Shown piece after piece: positions 22,420 to 35,861 of a stretch of DNA of 64,000 bases. Each line of letters opens with the position of its first letter. Position 1 is the stretch's first letter. The translations under genes and the position numbers were made by a program. The notes below the pieces were generated by a model. The model did not search any database, was not told the DNA's origin, and was given only the letters and a program-made list of their open reading frames with translations. Origin of the DNA: Styela clava (Eukaryota > Chordata > Ascidiacea > Stolidobranchia > Styelidae); NCBI RefSeq assembly GCF_964204865.1, contig NC_135259.1, forward strand, positions 6,086,974 to 6,150,973. Reading direction: 5' to 3'.

Positions 22420-23814
22420 GATAGTGTATTTTTATATGAACGTTAAGTTTTGTTGTCGCAACACTGATTGAAATGATTGCATTTTGTTAAAAAGTTGGCG
22501 ATAGTGACAAGTAAATACGTTGCTCCAGTAAGCATTTTTACACGATCATCTGACGCAATAGTGTGCTCGTGTAGGAAGCAGAATTTTATAAATTTGATTT
22601 GATTATGTTTATTTAGTTTATTGAAGAATATAAATTAAGGTTAAATAAATTTTCTTTGCCACGAGGATCGTATTATATTGCGAGTGCCTGATTTGGTTTA
22701 AATACGTCTAATAAAGGACAACTAGGTTATTTAATACATTACAAGATTAATATTAGTAGTGATAAAAATAAAATAGTACAGTATTCTTACAAGAAATTTA
22801 ATATGACAAAAATGTTTTCTCGTTCTAGTTTAGTTGAGTGAATGGGCTTGTTATGAACTCACGACGTTTCAGGGGCTCGGAAATGTTCATAAACTTCGAT
22901 GTGATGTTTCCTAATATCGTTATTAAACAAAACGAAAATATTTCATTTTTGTTGGACACGAATTGGATGTAAGGTTAGTTTCTGAATTCTTGTTGTTGTT
23001 AATCTTGTTGTAAAAGGGGTTTCATTATCTTTGCACCGGTAAACTGCAATTAAAAAAAATTCATCTGCATACTTTTGCATCCACTTATTTTGCATCCGTA
23101 CAATTGCCTCTCCATATTTCAGCAGTTGCATATAAATTGCACGCTCGGGTATTTGCACTCACATGCACCCCGCTGTTCCAACCAACCAAACGCCACCGTA
23201 ACTTCAATGTACGATTTATGATTGTACTATGTTTGTGTTCTTTCTTTGAAAGAAGAAAAAAAGAAATGGTGTTGGATTATAACTAGCAACGACTGTAAAA
23301 GGGTGCAAATATTCGCAGAGGCAAATGTTATGGATGAAATTGGAATGGGTTGCAAATGACCGCAGATGAAAAAGTCCATGACTGCAAATGTACGCAAATA
23401 TACTGGTGAAAATGTCCTGGGTTAAGTGTACGAGTGCAATTGCACGTGGGTGCAAATGGGCTGTCAGTGAGATTGTCGATGTTGAGACAATATTGCTAGG
23501 GTACTTATAATGAAAAAACCGATAACAGAATATCACTTTTATTTTCTAATTATTTAGCAAAATTGGTGCTCTCGGGACTTACTGTACAAAAGTCGATGTG
23601 ACTTTCGTGTTCATATATAAATTGGAGCAGTGCACTCTTGTATAATATTAATATAAACAATGTATTAATATATAATAAACAATATATTAACATATATATA
23701 ACGACAAAATAATGCCTTGAACACTAGAAGGGAATAAATGAGTTAATGCAGAAATGCAGCACCATATTGCGCAAGAGCAAAAGAACTTTCCAGGAACCCT
23801 TGTAGCAGAACATC
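22420..23814. other. intergenic, with a TGCAAAT-rich inverted minisatellite
   Basis: No coding gene was recognised. From about 23020 to 23470 the sequence is crowded with TTTGCA on the left half and TGCAAAT on the right half (for example GGTGCAAAT, GTTGCAAAT, ACTGCAAAT), so the two halves form a loose inverted repeat of a degenerate minisatellite. Confidence 0.5.
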
Positions 23815-26278
23815 GTATTGCTTTTTTATATTACCTAAAGAAACTCGGCATACTTTATGTGCATAGACCGTATTGCAAAGGCGCAACGCAATTAGCATGC
23901 CACGAGCGTGGTAAGTCATAGAAGTTCAAAATCGTGAGCATCGAAATACATCATATCTATTATTCGTTAGGATTAATCCATCTGTCGTCTAGTCGCAAAA
24001 CACTATTGCGCAACCTTTCTAATTGAAACCGCTTAATCAACAAAACAGCCAACATGCGCCGATTTGTTTTTGAGAATCGAGGGCATAGGAATGGGGCCGT
24101 ACAAAATTCCTTATTAATCGCCTGCTAAAATCGGTGCTGATGTTTCTACATCTTTATTGATTTTAAAAAAATGAAATAAAACAAGTGAGCAATGCTCCAA
24201 TAGGCTACATGATTAGGAAGGTCTAACCGCGAAGTTCATGCGATCTACGCCGAAGTCTGTTATCTGATTATTGAATTGCTTTGAAGTAAAATGGAAAATC
24301 TAGTCTAGAAAACTGTTTTTTTCACAAAAATAGAAGCATAATTCAGCAAATCGACCTATAAGTCCATTTTGTGCCTAATAACTGTTTTTGTGCTCAAATA
24401 TTTGGTACGTATTCAGCTTTCTGGTGAAAAGAATAATGAAAACGTGAAAAACAATGAGCTGTCCATTCTTCTTCACACATTGAATTACCCAGTATTTCAA
24501 AATTAAGAGTAATATCATTGCTTTATGTGGATATTCGGAAATTTTATAAATTTAAATAGAAAGGTTAATTCGGGGAAGATTTGGAACAGCTGACGACCTT
24601 ATTTCCAGGATTTATAAAATAAACCGAACTAAGCTTCGATCGCGAGAAATTATTTTTCGGCTAATAGACTTTTCCATGTCTATCACGAGCCTCGCACGAT
24701 GTGATTGAGGTTAAGGGTAGAAATGACATGATCTTGCTTTTCCAGTTATGAACATTGTGTGCTATTTGTCTTGTTCTGTGGAAATGAAACGATCAAATGC
24801 ACGTTTCTTCCGCGCAAATGGATATGCATGTTGCAACAAATAGATAATATTGCAATGCTGCAATGCTAATATTGCAATTGCAATGCGTGAAAAGCTGCCT
24901 TTTGAGCATCCAAAAAATAAGATCCGGATTCAAACTACCGGAAATTTATCTTATCCAGCAACATTTTATTACATCACTGATTGAACGTGTATGCCGCCAT
25001 GCTATGTAGTTTTAGTACATTACTTCTTTCAAAAAATTCAATTCAATTATCCCTTATCCAATGTTTTGTTGCGATTGCAATAGTATAATTTCTCCACAAT
25101 TTGCTGTATTATTTTGTGAATTGACTATTGTGTGAATTCGTGGACCTATGTCGTAAGCCTGGATTTTGGATGTTTATCCCCACTGAACCAGCGTACTTCG
25201 CTTAAAATTAATTGCTTACGAATACTCGCGTGACCTCGCGAAAACGAGAGATTAGAACATTCAAGAAACACGTGATCCGCAGGCGACCATGAGAATGAGT
25301 AAGTGTGACATCATGTTAGATGTGGAAACCCTAGAATAAAACGAGAGAGTCACGCGTCGAAGGCATGATGGGGTAAATTTAGGAAAATTACAGGGAAACG
25401 ACCCAGAATTCTTCAATAACTGCTGTGAGCGTGTATGATTTGAGCAGTGCTTTTTTTCCTCAGATCTATTCAATGATAGTATAGTATTCAATAGTATAGT
25501 AGTCAATCTAGTATATAATATAATAAATAATTTGTCCATAATAATGTATTATCATGTAACCTTATACCGATATTCTGTTACAAAATATTTCGAAGCAATG
25601 AAATATAAAAAATAGCAAAAGTCTGTTTATAAAATTATAACGTTATATGGAGCGACCTAGCAAATTCCGAACTTAATCCGATATTTATCTAACATTCTGA
25701 ATATTCCTATATATTACTGAATCAGTTCTGAAAGTGTTTTATGGTGTGATATTGAAGCACATATACACGTTCATGTCGAATAGATAAAAAAAATAAATAA
25801 AAATGCACATAGCCACCCTCTGTATCGTTGTTATTGTAAAATAACCACTTGATACATTGTCGTTTTAAACGAGATTTATGGCATTCCAAAACATCATAGC
25901 TGGCGCCAAAAATGATAAAATTAACGATTGGACTGACATTCACATTGAAATTTGGTGTAGGACGTGAATTTGAAATTATATTTATTCATTTCTGTGCAAC
26001 AGAGAACTTGGGTGGGCTGCGTTGCCCGGATTGTCGTCGCTTGGAAATAATACAGCAGGTAGTCCTCAAAACATCTATAGCCTACATAGAAGAAGTGGGC
26101 GCTGACAAAGTTATTTCTACAAAAAAGATTCAAATTATTTAATTAAACAAGGTCACAGGTGTTACACGATGTTTTCGGCTATTATTAAATCATGAACATT
26201 TAGTTGAGGACCATCGTAATGTTCATCAACCACATGAATTTCTACTTGAGTTCAATTTCAATTAGATGATTCAAAAAG

Positions 26279-27908
26279 TCAAATTGCATTGCACTTGTCT
26301 TGCAAATAAAGTGACTCTTGCAAGCATTGTGAAAGAATGCTTGAACGATTATTGAATTTTCTAATTGGAAACTGATAAAGTGTCGCAGTGTTCATTATCG
26401 GGTTAGCAAGACTTGAATTAATTAAAAGGAGAAATTGTTGAATACAACTTTTCAATTGCTCATCTGTTAAATGCAACTCGCACTGATTTAAAAAAATTTG
26501 ATTAGTTCATGTTTTTCGCATAAGACGTCTGATTATAATTCAACTTATAAGTAATAGACGTAGCATCGATATTCAATTCTATCAATTCATTTATCACGCA
26601 CAATTATAGATTTTTAAATGAATTTTGAATTGACGTTTATTTTTATTTGTTTCTTGCCAAGTTGTCTTTTTAGATGAAGATTTATATCATATATTCCATA
26701 CAGATCAGACATTACAGATGCCCCCACGCTAGCCTTGGTCAGTCAGATATATAAATTTCGTTTGCACAATTGCAAGTTTGAACTCAACTTGTTTTGCTAA
26801 AAGAAAAATTACAAATGAAATTTAATGTGACTCTTGTTTTGCATCACGATTGATAGCTTTTTGACATCAAGCGGCACTCGGGATGGGCATCGCTAATCCA
26901 AGTTCACAGCTTGTTCTTTGTAATGTTCATTTTCGAAAATAATTGTTCGCAAGCATGTAGTTCCAAACATCGATGTGAATTTTTTCTTATGGTTTGTCAA
27001 ATTTGGATAGAGATTTCCTTCAAGAAAGCTTTTAATGAGAATCAAGCAGTGATAAATCTCTCGAATAGAATATGGATTTTATTTCCTCATTGCATTGCAT
27101 CTCAAGAAGTTTCATTTGAATACTTTCTGCAACCTTATTATGTTGGCATCAAACGGAATACCAAATAGTCTGAATTCATTTTCAATGGAACGAACGTCAG
27201 CATCCTTTTGACCACGTTTAACATCCCCTGACATTTCTTTTATTCGCCAAGTTACGGTTCTAGCAGAAAGGCTGATATTGGAAAATAAATTTTCTCTTTA
27301 AGGGCATACTTGGCGACGACGGTTATCGAGCGATTTTTCACGAATTCGCCCTCGACAAGGGGCTTCATGTGTTACGCAATTTCAAAACTTTTTCGAAACT
27401 GGCAACAGTATTTTTCTCGTTTTGGTTGTATATTGCTTTAGAAAAAAAGAGCTTTGTTTTTCTACACCGACTTTGAATTGTTTAATCTTATTCTTCATCC
27501 TTTAGCAATCTATCCCCCCTTTGAATAGTTTTTCTAGGCCAATTTTGAAATCCTTCGTTTCATAATGACGTCTAATGTTCTATAACTTTTTGTCCAAGTG
27601 TTCTGTCCCATTGAACCCTCTGCACTTAGCATAAACTTTTCTGTGTTTTTGCCCTTTGTCTAATTATAATTAAATCGTAGGCTCATTAAACGAGTATCTG
27701 TTTACTAAATTGGTTGGTTATAATATAATTTAGTCTACATGTGTCCCACAATAAAATCTGTTACGTCTAAAGAATATAATATTTTTCTAGAACGTAGATA
27801 TTAAAAACGTTAAATTCGTCGTCAGAACCGTTGTTTTGTCGCTGTATTTCAGTGAAGCGTCGCGGGCCGGATTATTTTACTCCGCGGGCCGTAGGTTGTC
27901 GACCCCTG
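26279..27908 (-). pseudogene. decayed hAT transposase (ZBED5/GTF2IRD2-like type), copy 1
   Basis: Reading the minus strand from about 27390 downward gives KPLVEGEFVKN, then NISLSARTVTWRIKEMSGDV, then ENEFRLFGIPFDANIIRLQK and, after stops, HLTDEQLKSC near 26470. These are N-terminal and C-terminal landmarks of hAT transposases of the ZBED5 type. The central catalytic part is missing and stops and frameshifts interrupt the rest. The right end carries a hAT-like terminus, CAGGGGTCGACAACCTACGG when read from 27908 on the minus strand, followed by CCCGCGGAG. I could not place the other terminus. Confidence 0.75.
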
Positions 27909-29788
27909 ATATAAAGGCTTCAGTCAATACACTGTACACGTATTTTTTTAAGAATTTTTCGTATTTTTGGTAAATAAAAATATTGTTTAAAACTTTGTTT
28001 TTCAAAAGTGGCTGAAAGAATTTTGATCCCAAATCAAAGGTTTAGAAGCAAATCCGATTAATGAAAGTTATGTTTAATTTCACAGATAACATACTATTTT
28101 GGTATCCGTTAAATGCATTGTTACACGATGACCTAAACCTACTGATTTTAAGTGAACTTCAAAATCAAAGTATAAAACGCAATATGATTGTTACAAAATA
28201 ATGAAAAAATGAATTGACCAGCATAATATCGACCTTGATCCATAGTCTCTCTTTGTTGAAATAAAGATTACCATAATAACATAATTACATAGTGATGAAG
28301 ATGGGCGTATTACATTGCAGCCAATGAAAATTATACTGTTGTAAATAGTTCTTTGAGTAGTTATAACAGTTTTTAAGAAATCAGGATTTCAGCCACCCAG
28401 ATGTAAAATAAACACTCTTTTTCAAACTTTATGCATATTAAAATTAAGTGATATCAAATACTCTATATTCGTTTGATCGGCAAAATTTTGCTCGGTTTAT
28501 TTTATAATATAATTTACAATCATAAATCAAAACGGCCCGAATATATATATATATGAGTGATGAATAATTATTATTCTCCCATTACATATTTCTACAATTT
28601 GAAAAATATAAAAATGTTTTCAAGTTCGACGATTTTCATAAAAGTTTAGTAAATCGTATAGTAAATTGTGAGAAAAATGAGGTAATTTGTCTCGGACTTC
28701 GGTAAAAAGACAACCTCGCGGAAAAAAACGTGCCATGATCTTGCTGTTGATATCAAACCCGTAATAGTTTACAAAACATTACACGAACAAACATTACATG
28801 CCACAAACTGATGTCAAATGTAAACTGCGAATGATATCTATTGCATGTGTTTTACTGATGATAGAAGTATGGAAAGTTACATCATAATTTAGAATATTCT
28901 TGGCAATCTGATGGAGGAACTGAAATGACAATCGGCTAGCAAAACAAATTTTGAAATATTATTTATCGATGGTACGGTAATGGCATTTGTAAATTCCCCG
29001 TATGATTTGGGCGCTGAACTCATTTCTCCCATTATATTCTCTCGCTGTGATCGACGTATGATTGTGGTTGTATTGTAAACTATATATACAACACAGCCCG
29101 TGTTTTGCGAATCATTATCGACATGAGGCGTCATGCGTGGCAGTCGATCTGAAAAGCAGCAAATTGACGAATCATGCTTCACAGTTTACAGCGAGTTCGT
29201 CTTCAGAATTCAAATGAAATTAAAAGATGCGACTGAGCGTTAGAAATCGGGCAATATACATACAGTATTATGACTGCATGTCACGGTAAAACCAAGCAAA
29301 AATATTGAAACAATTTGTAGCGCAATTGTATAATTTACAGTGTTTGTCGCGCTCGGACTATAAATGGCCCGTGCTAGTATGTTTTAAACTCCCAGGAAAA
29401 GGTTTGCATTATTATATGGGCTATGTAGGAAACTACAGTTGTCAAGCACGCTGAACAATGTCATTCTTATATAAACATTTTTAATGCTTGGGAACAGAGC
29501 AGACCAATATCGAATTGGCGACAGCGTTATATAACGAAGTATTTTACTTTTAATCATCTTTTTCAGATTTATTATTGCTCTAAATCCGTCTATCTTGTGT
29601 CTCGTAGGTTACGTGCACAGCTATTGTATCCATTATGCAATTAAATGATTGTGTCAGTATTAGATAAAAGTACAATTACGTAGATAAACGTACAATGACT
29701 AAAAAATGAAACGGTCTGCTTCTAGATAATCTGGTTCTCGTGCGTGTTGGGCCATAATGTAAGCAGGCCAGGATAGGTTAGGAGCTTG

Positions 29789-29831
29789 ATGGAAGATCCG
29801 TCACAGATTATAAGACTTGCACGTGACACCG
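29789..29831 (+). other. duplicated leader exon candidate, copy 1
   Basis: ATG GAA GAT CCG... gives MEDPSQIIRLARDT followed by a GGTAAGC donor. It is identical to 35819-35861, which lies just upstream of the TPS gene. Here it precedes copy 2 of the 6-kb duplication rather than a gene, so it has no nearby partner exon. Confidence 0.4.
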
Positions 29832-32308
29832 GTAAGCTATTTTCGTATTGCTTTTTTTATATTACCTAAAGAAACTCGGCATACTTTATGTGCATAGACC
29901 GTATTGCAAAGGCGCAACGCAATTAGCATGCCACGAGCGTGGTAAGTCATAGAAGTTCAAAATCGTGAGCATCGAAATACATCATATCTATTATTCGTTA
30001 GGATTAATCCATCTGTCGTCTAGTCGCAAAACACTATTGCGCAACCTTTCTAATTGAAACCGCTTAATCAACAAAACAGCCAACATGCGCCGATTTGTTT
30101 TTGAGAATCGAGAGCATAGGAATGGGGCCGTACAAAATTCCTTATTAATCGCCTGCTAAAATCGGTGCTGATGTTTCTACATCTTTATTGATGTAAAAAA
30201 AATGAAATAAAACAAGTGAGCAATGCTCCAATAGGCTACATGGTTAGGAAGGTCTAACCGCGAAGTTCATGCGATCTACGCCGAAGTCTGTTATCTGATT
30301 ATTGAATTGCTTTGAAGTAAAATGGAAAATCTAGTCTAGAAAACTGTTTTTTTCACAAAAATAGAAGCATAATTCAGCAAATCGACCCATAAGTCCATTT
30401 TGTGCCTAATAACTTTTTTTGTGCTCAAATATTTGGTACGTATTCAGCTTTCTGGTGAAAAGAATAATGAAAACGTGAAAAACAATGAGCTGTCCATTCT
30501 TCTTCACACATTGAATTACCCAGTATTTCAAAATTAAGAGTAATATCATTGCTTTATGTGGATATTCGGAAATTTTATAAATTTAAATAGAAAGGTTAAT
30601 TCGGGGAAGATTTGGAACAGCTGACGACCTTATTTCCAGGATTTATAAAATAAACCGAACTAAGCTTCGATCGCGAGAAATTGTTTTTCGGCTAATAGAC
30701 TTTTCCATGTCTATCACGAGCCTCGCACGATGTGATTGAGGTTAAGGGTAGAAATGACATGATCTTGCTTTTCCAGTTATGAACATTGTGTGCTATTTGT
30801 CTTGTTCTGTGGAAATGAAACGATCAAATGCACGTTTCTTCCGCGCAAATGGATTTGCATGTTGCAACAAATAGATAATATTGCAATGCTGCAATGCTAA
30901 TATTGCAATTGCAATGCGTGAAAAGCTGCCTTTTGAGCATCCAAAAAATAAGATCAGGATTCAAACTACCGGAAATTTATCTTATCCAGCAACATTTTAT
31001 TACATCACTGATTGAACGTGTATGCCGCCATGCTATGTAGTTTTAGTACATTACTTCTTTCAAAAAATTCAATTCAATTATCCCTTATCCAATGTTTTGT
31101 TGCGATTGCAATAGTATAATTTCTCCACAATTTGCTGTATTATTTTGTGAATTGACTATTGTGTGAATTCGTGGACCTATGTCGTAAGCCTGGATTTTGG
31201 ATGTTTATCCCCACTGAACCAGCGTACTTCGCTTAAAATTAATTGCTTACGAATACTCGCGTGACCTCGCGAAAACGAGAGATTAGAACATTCAAGAAAC
31301 ACGTGATCCGCAGGCGACCATGAGAATGAGTAAGTGTGACATCATGTTAGATGTGGAAACCCTAGAATAAAACGAGAGAGTCACGCGTCGAAGGCATGAT
31401 GGGGTAAATTTAGGAAAATTACAGGGAAACGACCCAGAATTCTTCAATAACTGCTGTGAGCGTGTATGTTTTGAGCAGTGCTTTTTTTCCTCAGATCTAT
31501 TCAATGATAGTATAGTATTCAATAGTATAGTAGTCAATCTAGTATATAATATAATAAATAATTTGTCCATAATAATGTATTATCATGTAACCTTATACCG
31601 ATATTCTGTTACAAAATATTTCGAAGCAATGAAATATAAAAAATAGCAAAAGTCTGTTTATAAAATTATAACGTTATATGGAGCGACCTAGCAAATTCCG
31701 AACTTAATCCGATATTTATCTAACATTCTGAATATTCCTATATATTACTGAATCAGTTCTGAAAGTGTTTTATTGTGTGATATTGAAGCACATATACACG
31801 TTCATGTCGAATAGATAAAAAAAATAAATAAAAATGCACATAGCCACCCTCTGTATCGTTGTTATTGTAAAATAACCACTTGATACATTGTCGTTTTAAA
31901 CGAGATTTATGGCATTCCAAAACATCATAGCTGGCGCCAAAAATGATAAAATTAACGATTGGACTGACATTCACATTGAAATTTGGTGTAGGACGTGAAT
32001 TTGAAATTATATTTATTCATTTCTGTGCAACAGAGAACTTGGGTGGGCTGCGTTGCCCGGATTGTCGTCGCTTGGAAATAATACAGCAGGTAGTCCTCAA
32101 AACATCTATAGCCTACATAGAAGAAGTGGGCGCTGACAAAGTTATTTCTACAAAAAAGATTCAAATTATTTAATTAAACAAGGTCACAGGTGTTACACGA
32201 TGTTTTCGGCTATTATTAAATCATGAACATTTAGTTGAGGACCATCGTAATGTTCATCAACCACATGAATTTCTACTTGAGTTCAATTTCAATTAGATGA
32301 TTCAAAAA

Positions 32309-33938
32309 GTCAAATTGCATTGCACTTGTCTTGCAAATAAAGTGACTCTTGCAAGCATTGTGAAAGAATGCTTGAACGATTATTGAATTTTTAATTGGAA
32401 ACTGATAAAGTGTAGCAGTGTTCATTATCGGGTTAGCAAGACTTGAATTAATTAAAAGGAGAAATTGTTGAATACAACTTTTCAATTGCTCATCTGTTAA
32501 ATGCAACTCGCACTGATTTAAAAAAATTTGATTAGTTCATGTTTTTCGCATAAGACGTCTGATTATAATTCAACTTATAAGTAATAGACGCAGCATCGAT
32601 ATTCAATTCTATCAATTCATTTATCACGCACAATTATAGATTTTTAAATGAATTTTGAATTGACGTTTATTTTTATTTGTTTCTTACCAAGTTGTCTTTT
32701 TAGATGAAGATTTATATCATATATTCCATACAGATCAGACATTACAGATGCCCCCACGCTAGCCTTGGTCAGTCAGATATATAAATTTCGTTTGCACAAT
32801 TGCAAGTTTGAACTCAACTCGTTTTGCTAAAAGAAAAATTACAAATGAAATTTAATGTGACTCTTGTTTTGCATCACGATTGATAGCTTTTTGACATCAA
32901 GCGGCACTCGGGATGGGCATCGCTAATCCAAGTTCACAGCTTGTTCTTTGTAATGTTCATTTTCGAAAATAATTGTTCGCAAGCATGTAGTTCCAAACAT
33001 CGATGTGAATTTTTTCTTATGGTTTGTCAAATTTGGATAGAGATTTCCTTCAAGAAAGCTTTTAATGAGAATCAAGCAGTGATAAATCTCTCGAATAGAA
33101 TATGGATTTTATTTCCTCATTGCATTGCATCTCAAGAAGTTTCATTTGAATACTTTCTGCAACCTTATTATGTTGGCATCAAACGGAATACCAAATAGTC
33201 TGAATTCATTTTCAATGGAACGAACGTCAGCATCCTTTTGACCACGTTTAACATCCCCTGACATTTCTTTTATTCGCCAAGTTACGGTTCTAGCAGAAAG
33301 GCTGATATTGGAAAATAAATTTTCTCTTTAAGGGCATACTTGGCGACGACGGTTATCGAGCGATTTTTCACGAATTCGCCCTCGACAAGGGGCTTCATGT
33401 GTTACGCAATTTCAAAACTTTTTCGAAACTGGCAACAGTATTTTTCTCGTTTTGGTTGTATATTGCTTTAGAAAAAAAGAGCTTTGTTTTTCTACACCGA
33501 CTTTGAATTGTTTAATCTTATTCTTCATCCTTTAGCAATCTATCCCCCCTTTGAATAGTTTTTCTAGGCCAATTTTGAAATCCTTCGTTTCATAATGACG
33601 TCTAATGTTCTATAACTTTTTGTCCAAGTGTTCTGTCCCATTGAACCCTCTGCACTTAGCATAAACTTTTCTGTGTTTTTGCCCTTTGTCTAATTATAAT
33701 TAAATCGTAGGCTCATTAAACGAGTATCTGTTTACTAAATTGGTTGGTTATAATATAATTTAGTCTACATGTGTCCCACAATAAAATCTGTTACGTCTAA
33801 AGAATATAATATTTTTCTAGAACGTAGATATTAAAAACGTTAAATTCGTCGTCAGAACCGTTGTTTTGTCGCTGTATTTCAGTGAAGCGTCGCGGGCCGG
33901 ATTATTTTACTCCGCGGGCCGTAGGTTGTCGACCCCTG
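32309..33938 (-). pseudogene. decayed hAT transposase, copy 2
   Basis: Duplicate of the 26279-27908 remnant with the same internal deletion and the same terminus at 33938. The two share their disabling lesions, so the element was already dead when the 6-kb segment was duplicated. A one-base deletion near 32391 (TTTTTAATTGG) further alters the frame at its 3' end. Confidence 0.75.
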
Positions 33939-35818
33939 ATATAAAGGCTTCAGTCAATACACTGTACACGTATTTTTTTAAGAATTTTTCGTATTTTTGG
34001 TAAATAAAAATATTGTTTAAAACTTTGTTTTTCAAAAGTGGCTGAAAGAATTTTGATCCCAAATCAAAGGTTTAGAAGCAAATCCGATTAATGAAAGTTA
34101 TGTTTAATTTCACAGATAACATACTATTTTGGTATCCGTTAAATGCATTGTTACACGATGACCTAAACCTACTGATTTTAAGTGAACTTCAAAATCAAAG
34201 TATAAAACGCAATATGATTGTTACAAAATAATGAAAAAATGAATTGACCAGCATAATATCGACCTTGATCCCAAGTCTCTCTTTGTTGAAATAAAGATTA
34301 CCATAATAACATAATTACATAGTGATGAAGATGGGCGTATTACATTGCAGCCAATGAAAATTATACTGTTGTAAATAGTTCTTTGAGTAGTTATAACAGT
34401 TTTTAAGAAATCAGGATTTTAGCCACCCAGATGTAAAATAAACACTCTTTTTCAAACTTTATGCATATTAAAATTAAGTGATATCAAATACTCTATATTC
34501 GTTTGATCGGCAAAATTTTGCTCGGTTTATTTTATAATATAATTTACAATCATAAATCAAAACGGCCCGAATATATATATATATGAGTGATGAATAATTA
34601 TTATTCTCCCATTACATATTTCTACAATTTGAAAAATATAAAAATGTTTTCAAGTTCGACGATTTTCATAAAAGTTTAGTAAATCGTATAGTAAATTGTG
34701 AGAAAAATGAGGTAATTTGTCTCGGACTTCGGTAAAAAGACAACCTCGCGGAAAAAAACGTGCCATGATCTTGCTGTTGATATCAAACCCGTAATAGTTT
34801 ACAAAACATTACACGAACAAACATTACATGCCACAAACTGATGTCAAATGTAAACTGCGAATGATATCTATTGCATGTGTTTTACTGATGATAGAAGTAT
34901 GGAAAGTTACATCATAATTTAGAATATTCTTGGCAATCTGATGGAGGAACTGAAATGACAATCGGCTAGCAAAACAAATTTTGAAATATTATTTATCGAT
35001 GGTACGGTAATGGCATTTGTAAATTCCCCGTATGATTTGGGCGCTGAACTCATTTCTCCCATTATATTCTCTCGCTGTGATCGACGTATGATTGTGGTTG
35101 TATTGTAAACTATATATACAACACAGCCCGTGTTTTGCGAATCATTATCGACATGAGGCGTCATGCGTGGCAGTCGATCTGAAAAGCAGCAAATTGACGA
35201 ATCATGCTTCACAGTTTACAGCGAGTTCGTCTTCAGAATTCAAATGAAATTAAAAGATGCGACTGAGCGTTAGAAATCGGGCAATATACATACAGTATTA
35301 TGACTGCATGTCACGGTAAAACCAAGCAAAAATATTGAAACAATTTGTAGCGCAATTGTATAATTTACAGTGTTTGTCGCGCTCGGACTATAAATGGCCC
35401 GTGCTAGTATGTTTTAAACTCCCAGGAAAAGGTTTGCATTATTATATGGGCTATGTAGGAAACTACAGTTGTCAAGCACGCTGAACAATGTCATTCTTAT
35501 ATAAACATTTTTAATGCTTGGGAACAGAGCAGACCAATATCGAATTGGCGACAGCGTTATATAACGAAGTATTTTACTTTTAATCATCTTTTTCAGATTT
35601 ATTATTGCTCTAAATCCGTCTATCTTGTGTCTCGTAGGTTACGTGCACAGCTATTGTATCCATTATGCAATTAAATGATTGTGTCAGTATTAGATAAAAG
35701 TACAATTACGTATATAAACGTACAATGACTAAAAAATGAAACGGTCTGCTTCTAGATAATCTGGTTCTCGTGCGTGTTGGGCCATAATGTAAGCAGGCCA
35801 GGATAGGTTAGGAGCTTG

Positions 35819-35861
35819 ATGGAAGATCCGTCACAGATTATAAGACTTGCACGTGACACCG
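35819..35861 (+). other. candidate 5' leader exon of the TPS gene
   Basis: MEDPSQIIRLARDT plus one base, ending in a good donor (G|GTAAGC), 0.66 kb before the first certain TPS exon. Joined directly to 36523 the frame is wrong, because the leader leaves one base and the TPS exon needs two. It is therefore either untranslated in the TPS message, joined through a small unseen exon, or unrelated. Confidence 0.35.

Larger units (their letters stand above)
20484..22420. repeat. tandem unit 2 carrying a ParB-like gene
   Basis: Second head-to-tail unit, colinear with 18172-20472. It lacks the 18.4-kb hairpin and carries a palindromic MITE at 21820-21932 that unit 1 does not have. The matching TA microsatellite is at about 22191-22213. 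Non-coding identity is clearly lower than in the 6-kb duplication further right, so this duplication is older. Confidence 0.8.
23815..29844. repeat. 6,030-bp direct tandem duplication, copy 1
   Basis: The segment starts CGTATTGCTTTTTTATATTA and runs to GGTAAGCTATTTTC at 29844, where copy 2 begins at once. I noticed under 25 single-base or 1-nt indel differences across 6 kb when reading both copies side by side. Contents: a decayed hAT transposase with one terminal repeat, many AT-rich spacers and, at the right end, the short leader frame at 29789-29831. No intact gene was seen. Open frames shared by both copies (for example 25261-25539 and 28889-29182, both minus) are shared because of the duplication and show no known motifs. 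Confidence 0.9.

Noticed and set aside
25261..29182. Several 60-97-codon open frames identical in both 6-kb copies
   Set aside because: Their conservation follows from the recent duplication and is not evidence of coding; none has a recognisable domain or plausible splice partners.
29789..29831. A second TPS gene starting at the first leader copy
   Set aside because: Only the leader is duplicated; no TPS catalytic exons follow before 36523.
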